From Eudromia elegans (Eukaryota > Chordata > Aves > Tinamiformes > Tinamidae): a stretch of 64,000 nt of DNA. The notes beneath the pieces were generated by a model that worked only from the letters and a program-made list of their open reading frames with translations, was not told the origin of the DNA and searched no databases. The stretch spans positions 2,423,067-2,487,066 of the forward strand of contig PTEX01000013.1 of NCBI GenBank assembly GCA_003342815.1. The letters are read 5' to 3'. The position numbers were made by a program, and so were the translations under genes. Shown in pieces: positions 27,555 through 40,350 of the stretch (position 1 is its first letter; each line of letters begins with the position of its first letter).

Positions 27555-27580
27555 CTTTTATGACCACTAGGTCATAAAAG
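27555..27580. other. Perfect 11-bp hairpin, 4-base loop
   Basis: Arms cttttatgacc (27555-27565) and ggtcataaaag (27570-27580) are exact reverse complements around the loop ACTA. An 11-bp exact stem is less expected by chance than the 10-bp one 0.2 kb upstream. The stem is too short for a microRNA precursor. It may be the remnant of a palindromic transposon or a dyad-symmetric protein site. Confidence 0.6.
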
Positions 27581-30500
27581 ATATAGATTGTTTAGGAACT
27601 GCATGGACTACCCAACTTCGAAAACGCCTCAGCAAAACTTTGAAGTGGCCTTAAGCACTAAAAAGCAGCAGTTTTCTGGACTCTGGGCTTTACCAGTGCT
27701 ATCTGTTGTCATAGCTGTGTAACAGTTAGAAAGATGCTTTACAGCTGCTGTGATGAGCTTCATAACAGCCTCAGAGTAACACAAAGAATAAAAAATGAAA
27801 TCCCAATACTGTATGCAAGGCCAGATAACAGCGACAAAGGCGCATTACAGAACTGAGAAAGTAATGTAAGAAAAAAAAGGATCAGATTCAATAGTCTCCG
27901 AGGGTTTTTGTTGAACAGAAGGATCCTGTGGAGAAGATTCAAAAAAATCTGATCAGAATCAGGCTAACGGGGACAGAATTAAAAAAGATTGCACAAGTTT
28001 TGTAAGCTAGATAATATAAGAAAAGTAGTAAGTAAAGACAAGGTTGACTACAGTTATTTGCAGAGGAAGTTATGATACTAATTGCCGTGGCAGATAAAAT
28101 CCTGTTCAGAGAAATACAAAGCACTGCACATATAGTTCTACAAAACAATTGTACAAAATCCACCACCAAACATAAAAAAAAAAAAAAACAAAACCAACAA
28201 CAACACACACAAAATAGAAACTTAGGAAGTATTAGGAAAGGAACAGAACAGAAAGCACAAATCATCAATCATCTTTATGTCAGTGTGTAAAACCATGTTT
28301 CATCTGCCTAGTAAATAGTATGTGCAGTTCCCATCTCCTTATCGTGAAAAAGATGTAGTAGATTTGGTATCCTGAGGCAAAATGCATAATGATGTGCATA
28401 AAGCCTCTTTGTAGGTCCCGTTTTTCATCACTCTTGGAGAGAGTACAGTGGGCTGAGGAGGTCTGTGGCCTGGTCTGGCACATCATTTCTCATGTTCTTG
28501 ACAGAGTTTTAAAAAACGGAGAGGGAAGGCTTTAGCCATTCTGCTTCTGTGCGAGTACTACTTCTTGTGAAAGAAAGATGGCATTTTCACTGTTCTTGAT
28601 ACCTTGGCATGTTAGAAGAAGAAAATGTTTAGAAGAGCCTGGTTAAGGTCAAGTGTTCTTAATGAAAAATGAGGCAATGGCAGGATTCAAGTAGGACAAA
28701 GAGTTTTCTCTCCAGATCCTAGGTAACTAAAGCATCTCTATAGTGCAGAAATGCAGATAAAAAAAAATGCCAAAGTTCCAGAGGGACATTTTGATCACTG
28801 TGTAACCCATAGGTGGGTGGAAAAAAAGGGGGACTGTCCATTAGACAAAACAAGATGTGAATTTCTCTTTAAAATGATGATTAATATGTTTCATAACAAT
28901 TAGAAAGGATGTGAGTACTTACTGCGAGATTTCCTACTAAAAGGACATTTATAGGGTCCTTGCTAATGTAGCTCAGTGTTGCTTGAAAGCAGGAGGGAGA
29001 TGCAGATCTTCAGCATCAAAGCAGCGACATCGAGAACATCGTTTGGAATGGATATGTCCTCTTGCACGGCCTGGGATCTGCAGAGGTCGGATCAGAATGA
29101 TGCTCTGAATCACAGATCTGACTCTTCCTCTCATTGTTCCTCCTGCTCAAAATCACTAGTCTGATGAGAAACACCATAGAGAAAAGCCGAAACCTAAAAT
29201 TTCATAAGAAAAAAGAATTGTGGTCATCTAAATATGTTTTGGGGGGAGATGAACAGCCTCAACTTGCTGCACAGCAATTTCTCTAAGTATGTGTCACTGC
29301 TCAAGAAAAACCCTCTGGTTTGCATGCCCATGGGGTCAGCACCCACACGTAGTGTAAAATGACCTAAAACATGCAATAAAAGAGTGATGTCTTGTGGTTA
29401 TGGTAATAACATAGTTCGTTTAATATCTTTATATTTGGTGATACTAGGAATCTTATGACTGCCTGCAGGGACAAACATGAAGCAACTTTTTCTTTAATTT
29501 ATTAGCATTAATGTTCACTGATGCCTCTCATTCCAGATAATGCCAGGGATGAAAGAAGATAGAACTTTCTAGAACAAAGAATCCTTAAAGGCAGTCCTTG
29601 TGAAATGAATTTGGCTTTGCAGATTCTTCGATACATGTCGTGGTATCTCTTAATATCATATAGCACCACTTTCTTTTACTCCAAAGCAAAGTAATATAGT
29701 GTGCTGGCATAACAACTCCAGTAAAACAAGCAGCTTCCCACTGAGGAAGGGCCTTGCTTATGTTGAAATGGTGGAACACAGAGCAAACCACCCCAGGACT
29801 GTCATTCATCAGTCACACTTCAAGTTTACCCATAGCAAAAAAAAATATAATAAAATTCAGACTAATGATCCATATAATTCCATGTCCTCCCTAAAAACTT
29901 TTATGGAGATTTAAGAAACTTCTAGGACCAACTACACAATGTTTATAGGGGCATATTTGCTTTCAACTTGAGAGAATGGATCTGGCTTATACTTTGAAGC
30001 AGAAAGATTTGCTCTTTACAAATGTTTAAACACAGCTCATTTAACCATGATGTTAACATCATTACAGACATTATTACAGAAGCACTAATAGCAACTCTAC
30101 AATCGGCAGTTAATTAGGCATGAAAACAAATACTGATTGAAAACAAATTAGTACCGTTCCTCTTACCAATACTTTGTGTTTTCTTTCCAGGCAAAGAAGC
30201 AGCTGGAAAACTGCCACCACAGAGACATTGAGGTTTTCCTTAATGTCAAGGGATCCCTGGCAATCTGCACATACTTCAGTCCTCATTCCTGAAAGTTATT
30301 AGCAGGAAATGCAGATGTTGGGCTACAGCTTTTGCATGCTTTGTAGGCATGAAATCTATGACGTTGCTGCAGGTGTCATCATGCAGGGCAGCTATCAGCT
30401 GCTTCCACTGAAGGACGGCGCTTACAGGTCAACTCAGCTGAGGGTTTGGCCCAGCTCTGAAAGGATGCCATAACATTTTTCCCCTCTCCAAGTCATTCCC

Positions 30501-31100
30501 ACTCACTAATATGTTTTCTATGAGATCAGACTTTCAGAGAATTTTGAATTAGATGGAATCCCATACATTAAGTAAATATTGTAGATTAAAAATCTGTAAA
30601 AATGTTTAAAAGCAGATTTATTCACATTTTTCTGTGTTACTGTATTGAAGTGTATTAAAGAAGGCACAAAATGAAGTATTAGTCACTAAATGCCAACATA
30701 TCAAAAATATATCACAAAATTTGAAGCATTAAAGTGTCAGGGATGGAGAATGTTGGGAGAGGGAAAGTCAGATGAAGAATGTTAATTTCTCTAAAGAGAG
30801 ACCCATTTCTCTTGACAGGTGGTAAAATTCTCTTATGGACCATAGAAAATCCTAAGAAAGGAAAGTGCCTCCAAGATGTCCTAGGTTTAAGAGCTGTACA
30901 AAACTGCCGTGGTCACTGTTAAGGCTTCCAGCAGGGAAGTCCAGATGGAGTGCGCTGTGCAGGAGGGGACTGGAATATGACCCAAAGATTTTTAAAGATG
31001 TTCCTCCTCCAAAAGGAGAAATTAGAATGAAATTTGTTGCCTTTCTTACTGTAGTCTACAGATCTCAGTTCTCATGTCAGTGGGTAGTGCAACTGGTTTG

Positions 31101-31142
31101 CTTTCTCTTTCTTTCTTTCCTTCCTTCCTTTTATTCTTTTCT
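31101..31142. repeat. Pyrimidine simple repeat (CTTT/CCTT)n
   Basis: A run of ctttct, cttt and ccttcctt units with few interruptions. About 500 bp downstream lies its purine counterpart (GAAA)n at 31641-31662. Confidence 0.85.
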
Positions 31143-31640
31143 CTATGGTGAAGGAATTACCGGAAGTGGACTTTCTGCATGATTTCTTTTCATCAGTCGA
31201 CACATCCATCTGTCAGGTACAGAAACACCTGGGTAAACTAGTTAATGCGTAGCTGACTTCAGTTAATGTTTATAATTAAGCCATGAGATTCAACAAGCAG
31301 TGCATTTCTGAGGGATTATCACACACCTCAGGTGCAGTATGAGGCACCAGCCGAAAGCCAAGTGACTTCAGCTACTCAAAGAGTGCAGTAATCCCTCAGA
31401 AATCTATTAACCATGAGTGCCTTATAGCTGTTATGATATGGAAAATCCAAGGTAAAAAGGTCATACCTGCGCTTTTAGTGGGAAATATTGACACATGTAT
31501 GACATCACTGCCAGCCAATTGGAAATCACCGTTGTTGCCCAGCATCCTCACATCATTTAATGTAAGCCAAAAGTTATAAAGTGGTTTACAATGCTCTGAA
31601 AGTTAAACAGAGCGCTTATATATTGAAAACTTTTAAAAAA

Positions 31641-31662
31641 AGAAGAAAGAAAGAAAGAAAGA
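31641..31662. repeat. (GAAA)n microsatellite
   Basis: About five GAAA units following an A-rich lead. Probably polymorphic. Confidence 0.85.
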
Positions 31663-34600
31663 ACTTATCTAGATCTACCTTTATGTCCATGCTTAGTTTC
31701 ATAACATGAATGATTCTAGTGCTGGAATTGCTTTTATGCATAATAATAAGCATATAAATTATTAAAAATTATAGATTTTTAGTAGTATTGTCAGACTTTA
31801 ATGAATGAATATCTTGTTTTCCAAGATGAGACCCTTGCTTCTGTCTCCCTCTCTCGCTTGCATCCACACTGTATGTCCTCATCAACTGGCTGCTGAATGA
31901 GGCATTGGTGACCAAAATTCGATGAAGTTGGCATATTACAAATACAAAAATATATTCCATCCCAGATGAACAAATAGGAGTCGGGCAATCACCCCTTTCA
32001 GAAATCTTAGCTGTGTATTTGAGATAGACTGATCCACAAAACCTTTCTGTTCCACCATCTGTAGGATCAGCTCTGTTCAGGCAGATTAGGCATACCTTGG
32101 TGCTGTTCTCTGGCAGTGAGACCAATTGGCATAACATTTTCATATTAAACTCTCTTATTCTGCAAAACAGTCTCTCGTGGAAAACAGCTTTCCTATTGGG
32201 AAAGGTTCTTGGACCTTGCTAGCCGCTGAACTCTTCTCTGTGCTTGGGAGGTGGCTCATTGACTTTGGCCAAAAGCATGTCAGAGATGTCTTTATTATAC
32301 TCTATAAAGGTCTAATAATTCAAAAATGTAGTAAACTTGTCTAATCAAATCCACCATGCAGGAACCTTTCCTGGTATTGCTTAAATTGCTAGCAATAGAC
32401 ACGATCACAGAGGCCAAATCAGATAAAAGAAATTGCTATTTGCCAAATTATAGCAAAACAGAAATTTTGTGTATGATGATTTGTCTAGAAAGTAGCAAAG
32501 CTGTGTGCAGAATTTCTTTGAAATGGAAAAAAATTCTGCTTATTAAAAAAATGCCAGTTTTTGAAATATTTATGTTATGGTACCGGTTGGTGACTCCTGC
32601 TGTGATAATGTGATATTAGGCGTAATGAAGAACCACTCAAATATGATTTTTTTTTAAACACATGAATATGACTGAACAGCATTAAGCATTCAGTATATAA
32701 TGGTTTAAGAAAATAAGCATGCCTTTCTTTATGCCTTGCAGAGTCAACAAATAAATAGGCTCTGTTTGGCTACTGAGAAAAAGTGAGTGACAGATCTTAG
32801 AGGCTTTTTGCAGAGAACACATTGATATTTGAATCTGCAGTTTCCATGCTCTAGCTGATGTCAGCCATTGGGTGAAAGCCTAGATATCAGGTAGCCAAGA
32901 CAAGCATCTAGCTGCCACTTGAAAGCTATCTCTTCCAGAGAAGAACTGAAGGAGTATTCTTCCTATATCTGTGTCCGCCAGGCAGCAGACAGATACCTGC
33001 TGTGCTAGCCAAGACTCCCATATTCCAGAGTGCATTGCATGAAACCGAGTTATAGATGACAAAGGACAACAGCAAAGGATAGGTTTATGGATTTCATCCC
33101 TAGTTTTCATTTTCATTAATAAAAATATTACAAAAGTCAAAAGATAATTCCACAAAACCAGCTTATTTTGGTAAGCTGTGGTGGCATGATAAAGCTGCTG
33201 ATCATAGAAAATGACCCTGGATCAAGCAGTTTGTGAGCTGACTTTATTTAAACTAAATGTAATGTGAAACAAAAAAACTCATGCCCAAGAGTTCTTTATG
33301 TCAGAAAGAGAGATTTCAAGACATTAATAGTCTTATACAGTACTTACAGACCAGTACATGAGGTCTATCAAACTTCAGAATGCCCAAATATCACCATATA
33401 GGAGGCTCAGCAACTGCAACTCAAAGCTTTCTGGAACTTGCAACCTAAGGAAATGGAAACTTGCAGAGAAAAGGTCTGGAGGTGGGGTAGAGCAGTGCCA
33501 AATGGCTAGCAGAAACAAGGGGAGAAAATCATGCTGAGGTAGAGGAAAAACAACTCAAAAGGCCTAATACATTCAAATCAGAAGAAATGACTAATCCCCT
33601 CCCCAGAGTACTGAGAGAACTGGCATATGAAATGTAGCTCCAGTAGCAACTGGTTTTGCTGACCCAGCATATTGCATAAAAGTTCCCTTGTGACAGGATC
33701 ATAGCAATTAGAGCTTCAACTCAAGGACATGGCCAAAAAACCCCACCTGACCTTAACATTTGATTTGGAAAAAGGAAAAAAAAAAGTTTTACAAGAAATT
33801 ATGAAGAAAATAGAAAGTTTTAAGGATATGAGAAAAGAGGGTTAAGGGTTAAAAATAAGTAAAGAAAGATCACCATGAAATCATTGAAGAGACAGTGCTG
33901 TTAAATACAGGAAAAGTGAATATTCTGTCAGGATAGTAGAATAATATGAATAATATCAAGAATAAGCATGGTAAATGCTTAAAATAGAAAAAAAAAAAAA
34001 GAGTATTTGTGCCAGAACTGCAAGCTGGGGTCAAACAATTAACAGATTTGGGTCTACTCCTCCTTTGAAACTCTCTTTTGATCTGATGTGGTGACAGTGT
34101 TAGTTTTTTCCTGTATATATAATTTTAAACAGAAGAGACGGTATTGCATTGTTTCTACTCATACCTTCTCTGCTGTCTCTTGCATAAGCATTGTTCAGCC
34201 TTCCTAGCAGGTACCATCACTTTTGCCATTTCAGAGAGTCAACTTAGAGTGTTACACTCTGGGCACTGGGAACTGAAATACCAGCCTCAGCACAAGTCCT
34301 TTCCGAGATCACTCTTACAGAGACCACCTCCTTTGCCAAAATTGGCAGAAGAGATCCTGGAGTGAACCTCACCACAGTCCCGTGTTACATTTGGTAGTTT
34401 GGCTCTTGCTTCTCAGAAGAGTAGGCTTCCAGTAATTGGAAACAGGATATATGGATTTGTTCATGTTCTAAGAGCTGTAGTGTCACTGTATTTGTGTATA
34501 GTTATTAATAGGAATGGTCAAGAACTCAGCTCATTCTTCAGTTTAAGCAGATACTTCTAAATTCCTCAAATGCTGCTATGACCTAAATTCATAGAGGTTT

Positions 34601-35341
34601 TTGTCATATTTACCCTGAAGCTACACAAATGACACTAATGAAAAAATCCTAATACCAACATTCAGCACTTGGTGACTTCCAGTGTTTTCTGTTTGTTTCC
34701 TCTTTTCCTCCAAAGAACTTCTTATCCAGCGTCTGAAATGGTGGCTGACTTCTGGTCAGCATTAGGATTCTCATTTCAGCAAAAGCAAATGTCTTAGAAA
34801 TACAGAAACAAACCTCAGTAAATTCAATAAACAGTGGCACTGCCTGCTGAGATTTAAAGGGATGTTAACAGTTTGCTCTATCCAAAAATTTTGAAATGGG
34901 GATCTACTTCATAATCCAGAGTCCAAATACATCACAACAAACAAAAATTACTGCTGTGCCACCAACATGGCTTTTAAGACCTTTGCATGCCTTTTATTAT
35001 GCTGAATCCAGCATTACTTCAGCAAAATATCCCCAAAACAGTTATTCAGTTGCCCTAAGAAGTAATTAGCAAGCCTGAATTCTAAGGGATATCACCATAA
35101 TATGGTGTTATTACAGATTTATACCTCTTGGATCCAGGTTGTAGTTGCTCACAATCCAGGCCAACCAAGAAGATAAAAATAAAATAAAATAAAAAATCAT
35201 CACCAGAAAGGAAAACTCAATTCAGTTACTTGCTCTTCTGGGTATATCAAATAATGGAGATTATGAAAGCCAGTGACCCTTTTGGGTTGACACAGATGAT
35301 TAGTGAGTGCACTTGAGAATGAGGTAAATATTAAATACTTA

Positions 35342-35405
35342 GGGTAAAATCCTGGTCACACCAACAAAACTTCCACCAATTTCCATGTGGCCAGGGGTTT
35401 CACTC
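35342..35405. mobile_element. Compact palindromic MITE-like element, old amniote type
   Basis: The left end 'gggtaaaatcctggtcaca' (35342-35360) and the right end 'tgtggccaggggtttcactc' (35386-35405) are imperfect inverted repeats, and only 25 bases separate them. Both arms match the remembered ancient amniote pattern GGGTGAAATCCTGGCCCCA...TGGGGCCAGGATTTCACCC. Its middle is normally CATTGAAGTCAATGG and its mirror; here that middle is decayed. Such elements are non-autonomous DNA-transposon relics, possibly Harbinger-related (Chompy-like), shared by birds, crocodiles and turtles. This is the clearest copy in the window because both ends are visible. Confidence 0.55.
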
Positions 35406-38400
35406 TTCAGGATGGTTAATTGCTCCAACAGTTCTTTGCACCTGTAAATCTGTAGCTCCAATATCCAAAGTGAGACGAGTCACTAAAGGGACCCTTAAAA
35501 ATTAGATTTTTTTTTAAGAAAAGGACTCCATTAGAAGTTATTTGACAGTATCCATAAAAATGGAATTACTGTTCAATGTAGAATGTAAGCAGAGGTGATA
35601 GCCAGAAGAAAAAAAAAAAAAAAGACTTATAAAACTGTGGTTGATATGGAAAATGAGTGTCAGCTTCTTGCTGCTGTATTGTTAATACATGCAAATAAAA
35701 GAAAACCTATAAGGTCTATGAGAGCTTATTTTGGATGAGTAATATTGAAGGCACCCTCATAAAATGCATAATGTAGTTAGTAATCCTCAGCAAATCTCAA
35801 GGGGGTTCGTTCTTTTTTGTATTTTTATTGACTTTTTCTCTTTTCTCAACATCTGTTTTAGGTCACCCTTGAATCCTACCTTCTCTCCAGGAAAGGAACA
35901 CAATAGTGTGCTCAGCAGAGCCCCTCAATACGCTCTTACACACACGCACTCTCCAAATGACAAATAATCTCCATATATCTTCTGGGAACAATAAAAGTCC
36001 TTGGATGTGCTCCCAGAGCCCTCAGGAAGTTCAAAAGTCTTCGGAGGGGGCCCTGGATTGAGGCTTTATCTCTAGAATTTTACATAACAAACTTGGTAAG
36101 CCTTGTATAACAGTTAATACATATTCAATGGCAAGAAGAAAGGACATTAAAAATAACTTTGGGGAAGGTCAAATGAGTCAAAGGCCTAGCATGCTGTGAT
36201 CACTTCACCACAAGGACTGGGGTTTTACTGTTTTATCACATTTGTACGGTGCTCTCCGGTGTTTTGGAGCCACAGCTGCTCCTGGATGATGGAAGTGAGC
36301 GGAAGTGAGCTGCTGGATTTCAGATATGCCTAACAAAGTTGCACCGTTTTCATATTTCAGGATGAAATAGACTGAACCTGAACGCTTCATCTTCCTTTAG
36401 CAAAGCATCTAGGAGATGATACACTTCAAAAGCATAGGTAATTTTTAAAATTTTCTGCTGTCATGTGCAACTTAGACTTGCCTTTTGGCTCCGTTGCGTA
36501 GGCATTCTTCTTCATGCTCAAGTTTTTTAATTCCTTGTGTCTCTTCCATCATGTAAAGCTTCCTGGCATAATCTCTACAGTTTTGTCCAACATTCTTGAG
36601 CTTATTTGGATGACTTCTTCCAACTGTACATCGTTTATTAGTTGCAGTATAAGACTGACCCGCTGACCCTTCTGGGGTCATATGATTAAATGGTTAATAT
36701 ACTTATAAATAAGAGGATTTTTCTACAGATCTTTGTAGATGCTTCTAATGTAATTGTTGTAATTTAAATGAAAATATCTGTTCATGTACCTACTTAGGTG
36801 GGTGTGCATGAAAAATAAGTTTCTTTTGTGAATTACCATGCAAATGTAAAAAAAAAAAATAGCAAAGTCTCAGATCTAAATTAATGTGTTACTCATTTAA
36901 AAAAAAACACTGAGTTTGTTCATTGTTCATTTATTTAATTTGATGGGTCTATTGATTGCAGAGATTGCCTCATGAGGAAAGCACAGCAGGAATGATCATT
37001 CAGCACCAAATTAGATATCTCCAAAGTAATGGGTAAATGACATTAACACATTCCTGTTTATTTAGGCTTTTGTTGTACATTTTCCCTATACACTACTGTG
37101 TGTGAGGGAGTTACTTAACAGTAACAGACTGAAATTAGTGGACTCTGACAAAAATACCTTTAGCCCCTCTAGTCAGTCCAGCCAAGTCCAATGCATTCTG
37201 TCAATAATTAATTTCAAAGATCTGAAGACCCTATATGAATTTCTGGTAATTTATTCTACATAGTCATGGTCATCTGGGGTTCATCTTATGGTAAGCATAG
37301 TGAATTCATATGCTGGTAATAATATTCTGAGAGATATTCTCCAAAGAGTGGCAAGTTTTTCACTTTCAGTCATGCAAAGTCTCAACAGTGATTGTTTTCT
37401 GATGTAAAAGTGTGAAATAAGCTAAGCTTAGGTACCAGTATTTTCTAAATGCAGCTATAGTGAATTCAGAGTCTAATTTATGCTGCTGACAAGGAGAGTA
37501 TTAGAGGAAGAAATGCCGAGGAATGCCATAAGAGTGGGGTTCATCCCTGCATGTAGAAGGCCAGTTCAAGGCCCAGGAGTTATTTCAGTGGGAATTTAAG
37601 CCCTAGCAATTTAAGTGGGATTTAAGTTATACACAGACCTGTGCTTGCTTCCTGCATAGAGGGGACTTTCAAATGAAGAAATTACAAGGAAGATATATAG
37701 CGATTACAAGCATTCTAGATACTTCCAGTCCCCGAGGCTCAGGATATGAATGCACAAGGAACCTAGGACAAGGGAAAGGAGAATGCAAACCTTCAGTGTG
37801 TTAGCTTTTCTGTTATGAGGACTAGGAGGTAGATTTCCTCCCGAGGAAGGAAGGTTTGCGCATCGGCTGCTGCACCTCTCAGAGGAACCCATTCACACCG
37901 GTATATATTTTAAACCAGCTCTTGCATTCTCTATCCTGATCCCTTACTGCCAAATTGGAACAGACCATGTCCCCCACACCACCAACCCTAACCAGCCTCT
38001 TTGAGGCAGCATCAGTTACTTCACACCTAAGACCACATTAAAAGAGAGCCACTCTGTGGCTTTCCAGCTTCTGCTAGCTTGTGTATTAGTTGGGTGAACA
38101 TATGGTTGCCTGTACTCACTTTTATGACTTTATCCTAGGACACCAAAACACAGGCTTTGTAAAAGGCGCTGTCTGAAGTCAATAAACCTCTGCACAACTG
38201 AATCTGAAGCTGCCAGAAGTGGAGTATCACTGAGGCCGCTTTTCCCTGTATGTGCCATCCACCTTGGTGCCATCTGACCCTCAAATTACCCTGCACCATT
38301 TATCCTCCCTCGTTCATTGCCAGCTGAAAATTAACTTCTTGCTGGGTCAATTTTCCCAACATTCCCGATTATTTTCCCAACAAAGCGGTTCAGAAACCCA

Positions 38401-39408
38401 GGGCATTAATGCATGTGTATGTGCTTTGGCTGGTATAGTGAAAAGAGTGTCTGTGGTCAACAGAAGGGGTGAAACAGGTGATACTGCTTCACACCAGCAT
38501 ATAAATAAATGTTCATGATCTTCTAGCATGAGCCTCTGCCTCTCAATGGGGTGTAAGTGCTCTTGCTCTGCTGTCAGGATTTAAAACCATGAAGCCTAAA
38601 GCTTGAGGCCTGGGCATATCAGACTCACAGAACAGGACTATAGGAGGGAGGGAAGGTGGTGGTGGTTGCACTTCTCTGCTTCCCAAATGGCCCCATATAT
38701 AGCAGCCTTATCTGGGATCTGCTTGGTCAAGAGGTGAGATTGGACCTACTGAGCTCATCAGGGAGAAGACCAGTGCGACTTCCCTCTCTTTGGTGGTGAT
38801 TTGTATAAAACTGTGTATACTTGGAGGGCATTTAGAAGATTTATGGATTAAAATACACCCATTCAAGTCGGCATATCCAAACTTTGGATAAAATGCCTAA
38901 GGTTTAAATGCATAAATCCACTTCAAAAATTTAGCTCTCAACATATATCTCTCTAAAAAAATAACTCCATCAGCATACCTAATCACAGTTAGAAACAGAA
39001 ATTTGCCAGTGACTCAGAACTAAATACATTTGCTTGGAAAACACCTTTCCATGAATTTTATCAGTTCTAAACAGATAATTTACTGGGGTTTGCATAAGTC
39101 TGGAAATCTTTTCACTTACACATAGATACGTTTTAGGTACATGACTATTTCAGGAGGAGCCTAGAAAAGTTTGTAAAAGGCCTAGGCAGATTAATCTTTG
39201 ATTTTCATTCATTTTAACTGGAGTTAAGAATAGGCATAATTCTAATTAGATGAACAGTAGCGACAATTTTAATAATGATAAGGCTAAATAAAAGAAAAAA
39301 TCTAACAAAAATTCTCTCCCTTAATTCTACTTGTTAAATGTTTTTGACATATTTTTAGGACAAGTCTAGTTATCTTTCAAGTAGGTTTTTTTTTTTTTTT
39401 TTAAAAAG
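35406..39408. other. Non-coding AT-rich stretch
   Basis: No recognisable exon. Contains an A-run at about 35609-35623, another at about 36849-36859, and the tandem ETS-like pair at 36291-36310 listed separately. Frames up to 88 codons (38252-38518) have no recognisable product. The interval 38168-38200 weakly recalls an old palindromic repeat ('ctgaagtcaataaacctctg') but is too short to call. Confidence 0.55.
36291..36310 (+). promoter_or_regulatory. Tandem GGAAGTGAGC pair (ETS-like)
   Basis: Two perfect abutting copies of a 10-bp unit, each containing the ETS-factor core GGAAGT. The 10-bp period puts both cores on nearly the same face of the helix. It may also be simple slippage. No promoter features surround it. 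Confidence 0.25.
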
Positions 39409-39679
39409 AACACTTGATGACATATGGGATATGAATGAAGTTACTTATTTAATGAAGTTACTGAAGCAGAAACCTATCCTGCGTGAATGTGAACCAGAGT
39501 CATTTGACTTTGACTGGTGCATACCTTTGGATACAGAGATAAACTGTACTGAGTCATGTATGGTATGCATTTATAAGCATTATGGCCATGCTCAGAAGAT
39601 CAAATTTCTGTCTCAATTTCAAAGCTACATTTTCCTTGAACAGAAGGTAGACTGTACTTTTAATTTTTTAACAAATTAA
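39409..39679 (+). other. Protein-like open frame with splice-site-like borders (speculative exon)
   Basis: A long T-run followed by AAAAAG ends at 39408, acceptor-like. The frame is then open from 39410 to a stop just after 39676. An AAG|GTAGAC donor-like site lies at 39646/39647, which would give a 238-bp exon. The peptide (from TLDDIWDMNEV through PESFDFDWCIP to FLEQK) is charged, cysteine-bearing and less like random AT-rich translation than most frames here, but I recognise no family. The acceptor lacks the usual CAG, and no neighbouring exon could be identified. Confidence 0.15.
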
Positions 39680-39904
39680 AATCAGTTCAAATGTGCTGGC
39701 CTTAACTCAAAGGGTATATATTGTGTAACTACTTTTTTATTGCTACCTCTTTTTTTAAGGATGTAGACGTGTTTATGAAAGAGAATAACTTGGATCCCAG
39801 CACTAGGCAGCAAAGCAAGAATGATGCTATCTTCTTAAAGTGCTAGACTATGATGAAAGAAATTTACACTAAAATCGTTAATTTCCTATAAACATCTTTT
39901 GTCA

Positions 39905-40036
39905 TCGTTTAACCTCATGGTGCCTCAGTTCTCCATCTCTGAAGTAGACATAATATTTCCATACTTTAATGAACCCCAAGAGGATTCTTTAAATGACTTC
40001 TTCTTTGAAATGCTCAAGATTTTAAGGACTCTAAAT
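39905..40036 (+). repeat. MIR-like SINE relic
   Basis: The sequence follows the MIR consensus in order: 'tttaacctc', 'gtgcctcagtt', 'ctccatct', 'ataatat', then 'agaggatt', 'ttaaatga' and 'tttgaaatgctcaaga'. These correspond to TTAACCTC..GTGCCTCAGTTTCC..CATCTGTAAA..GATAATA..AGGATTAAATGAG..GTAAAGCGCTTAGA. MIR and related CORE-SINE/L2 tails are ancient and persist as highly diverged scraps in bird genomes. The 5' tRNA-like head is not visible. An L3/CR1-type tail with a similar phrase is the alternative. Confidence 0.55.
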
Positions 40037-40304
40037 GAATCAGCCTTATTTATTACTGTGCCATAAAGTTATTTTATATACCACTTTATAAGAGGAAGCC
40101 AGAGTTCAGCCAAGTCAGCTGAGGATGGGATTTTTGTACAGAAATCAAGTTAAAGTTGTGGTGGTCACACAGGTCCAGTAAGCAAGCAAACAATGGATAA
40201 AAGGAATTTAGACTTCTATTTTTCTGTGTTTTTCTTTTTTTCTCTTGCATGTATGTGTTTAGAAGTTCTCTGGACTTTGGGTAGGTGTCTCTTTTCTTCT
40301 TTTT

Positions 40305-40350
40305 GTATTATTTTTGGTTTTTTTTGTTTTTTTTTTGTTTTTTTTTTTTT
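40305..40350. repeat. T-rich tract (T5-10 G)n
   Basis: Runs of 5 to 13 T separated by single G, ending in CCCC. Low-complexity sequence; the open frame across it is phenylalanine-rich and meaningless. Confidence 0.85.

Larger units (their letters stand above)
24723..35341. other. Long AT-rich non-coding stretch
   Basis: Open frames reach only about 125 codons on either strand and none has a recognisable domain. Simple repeats: pyrimidine (CTTT/CCTT)n at 31101-31142, (GAAA)n at 31641-31662, A-runs near 28169-28184 and 33778-33785. Two perfect hairpins (27327-27350 and 27555-27580) are listed separately. A short perfect dyad (CACCATA-A-TATGGTG) sits at 35093-35107. Intervals near 6.3-6.7 kb and 33.4-34.0 kb share a purine-rich look but no common repeat unit that I can see. 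Confidence 0.55.
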
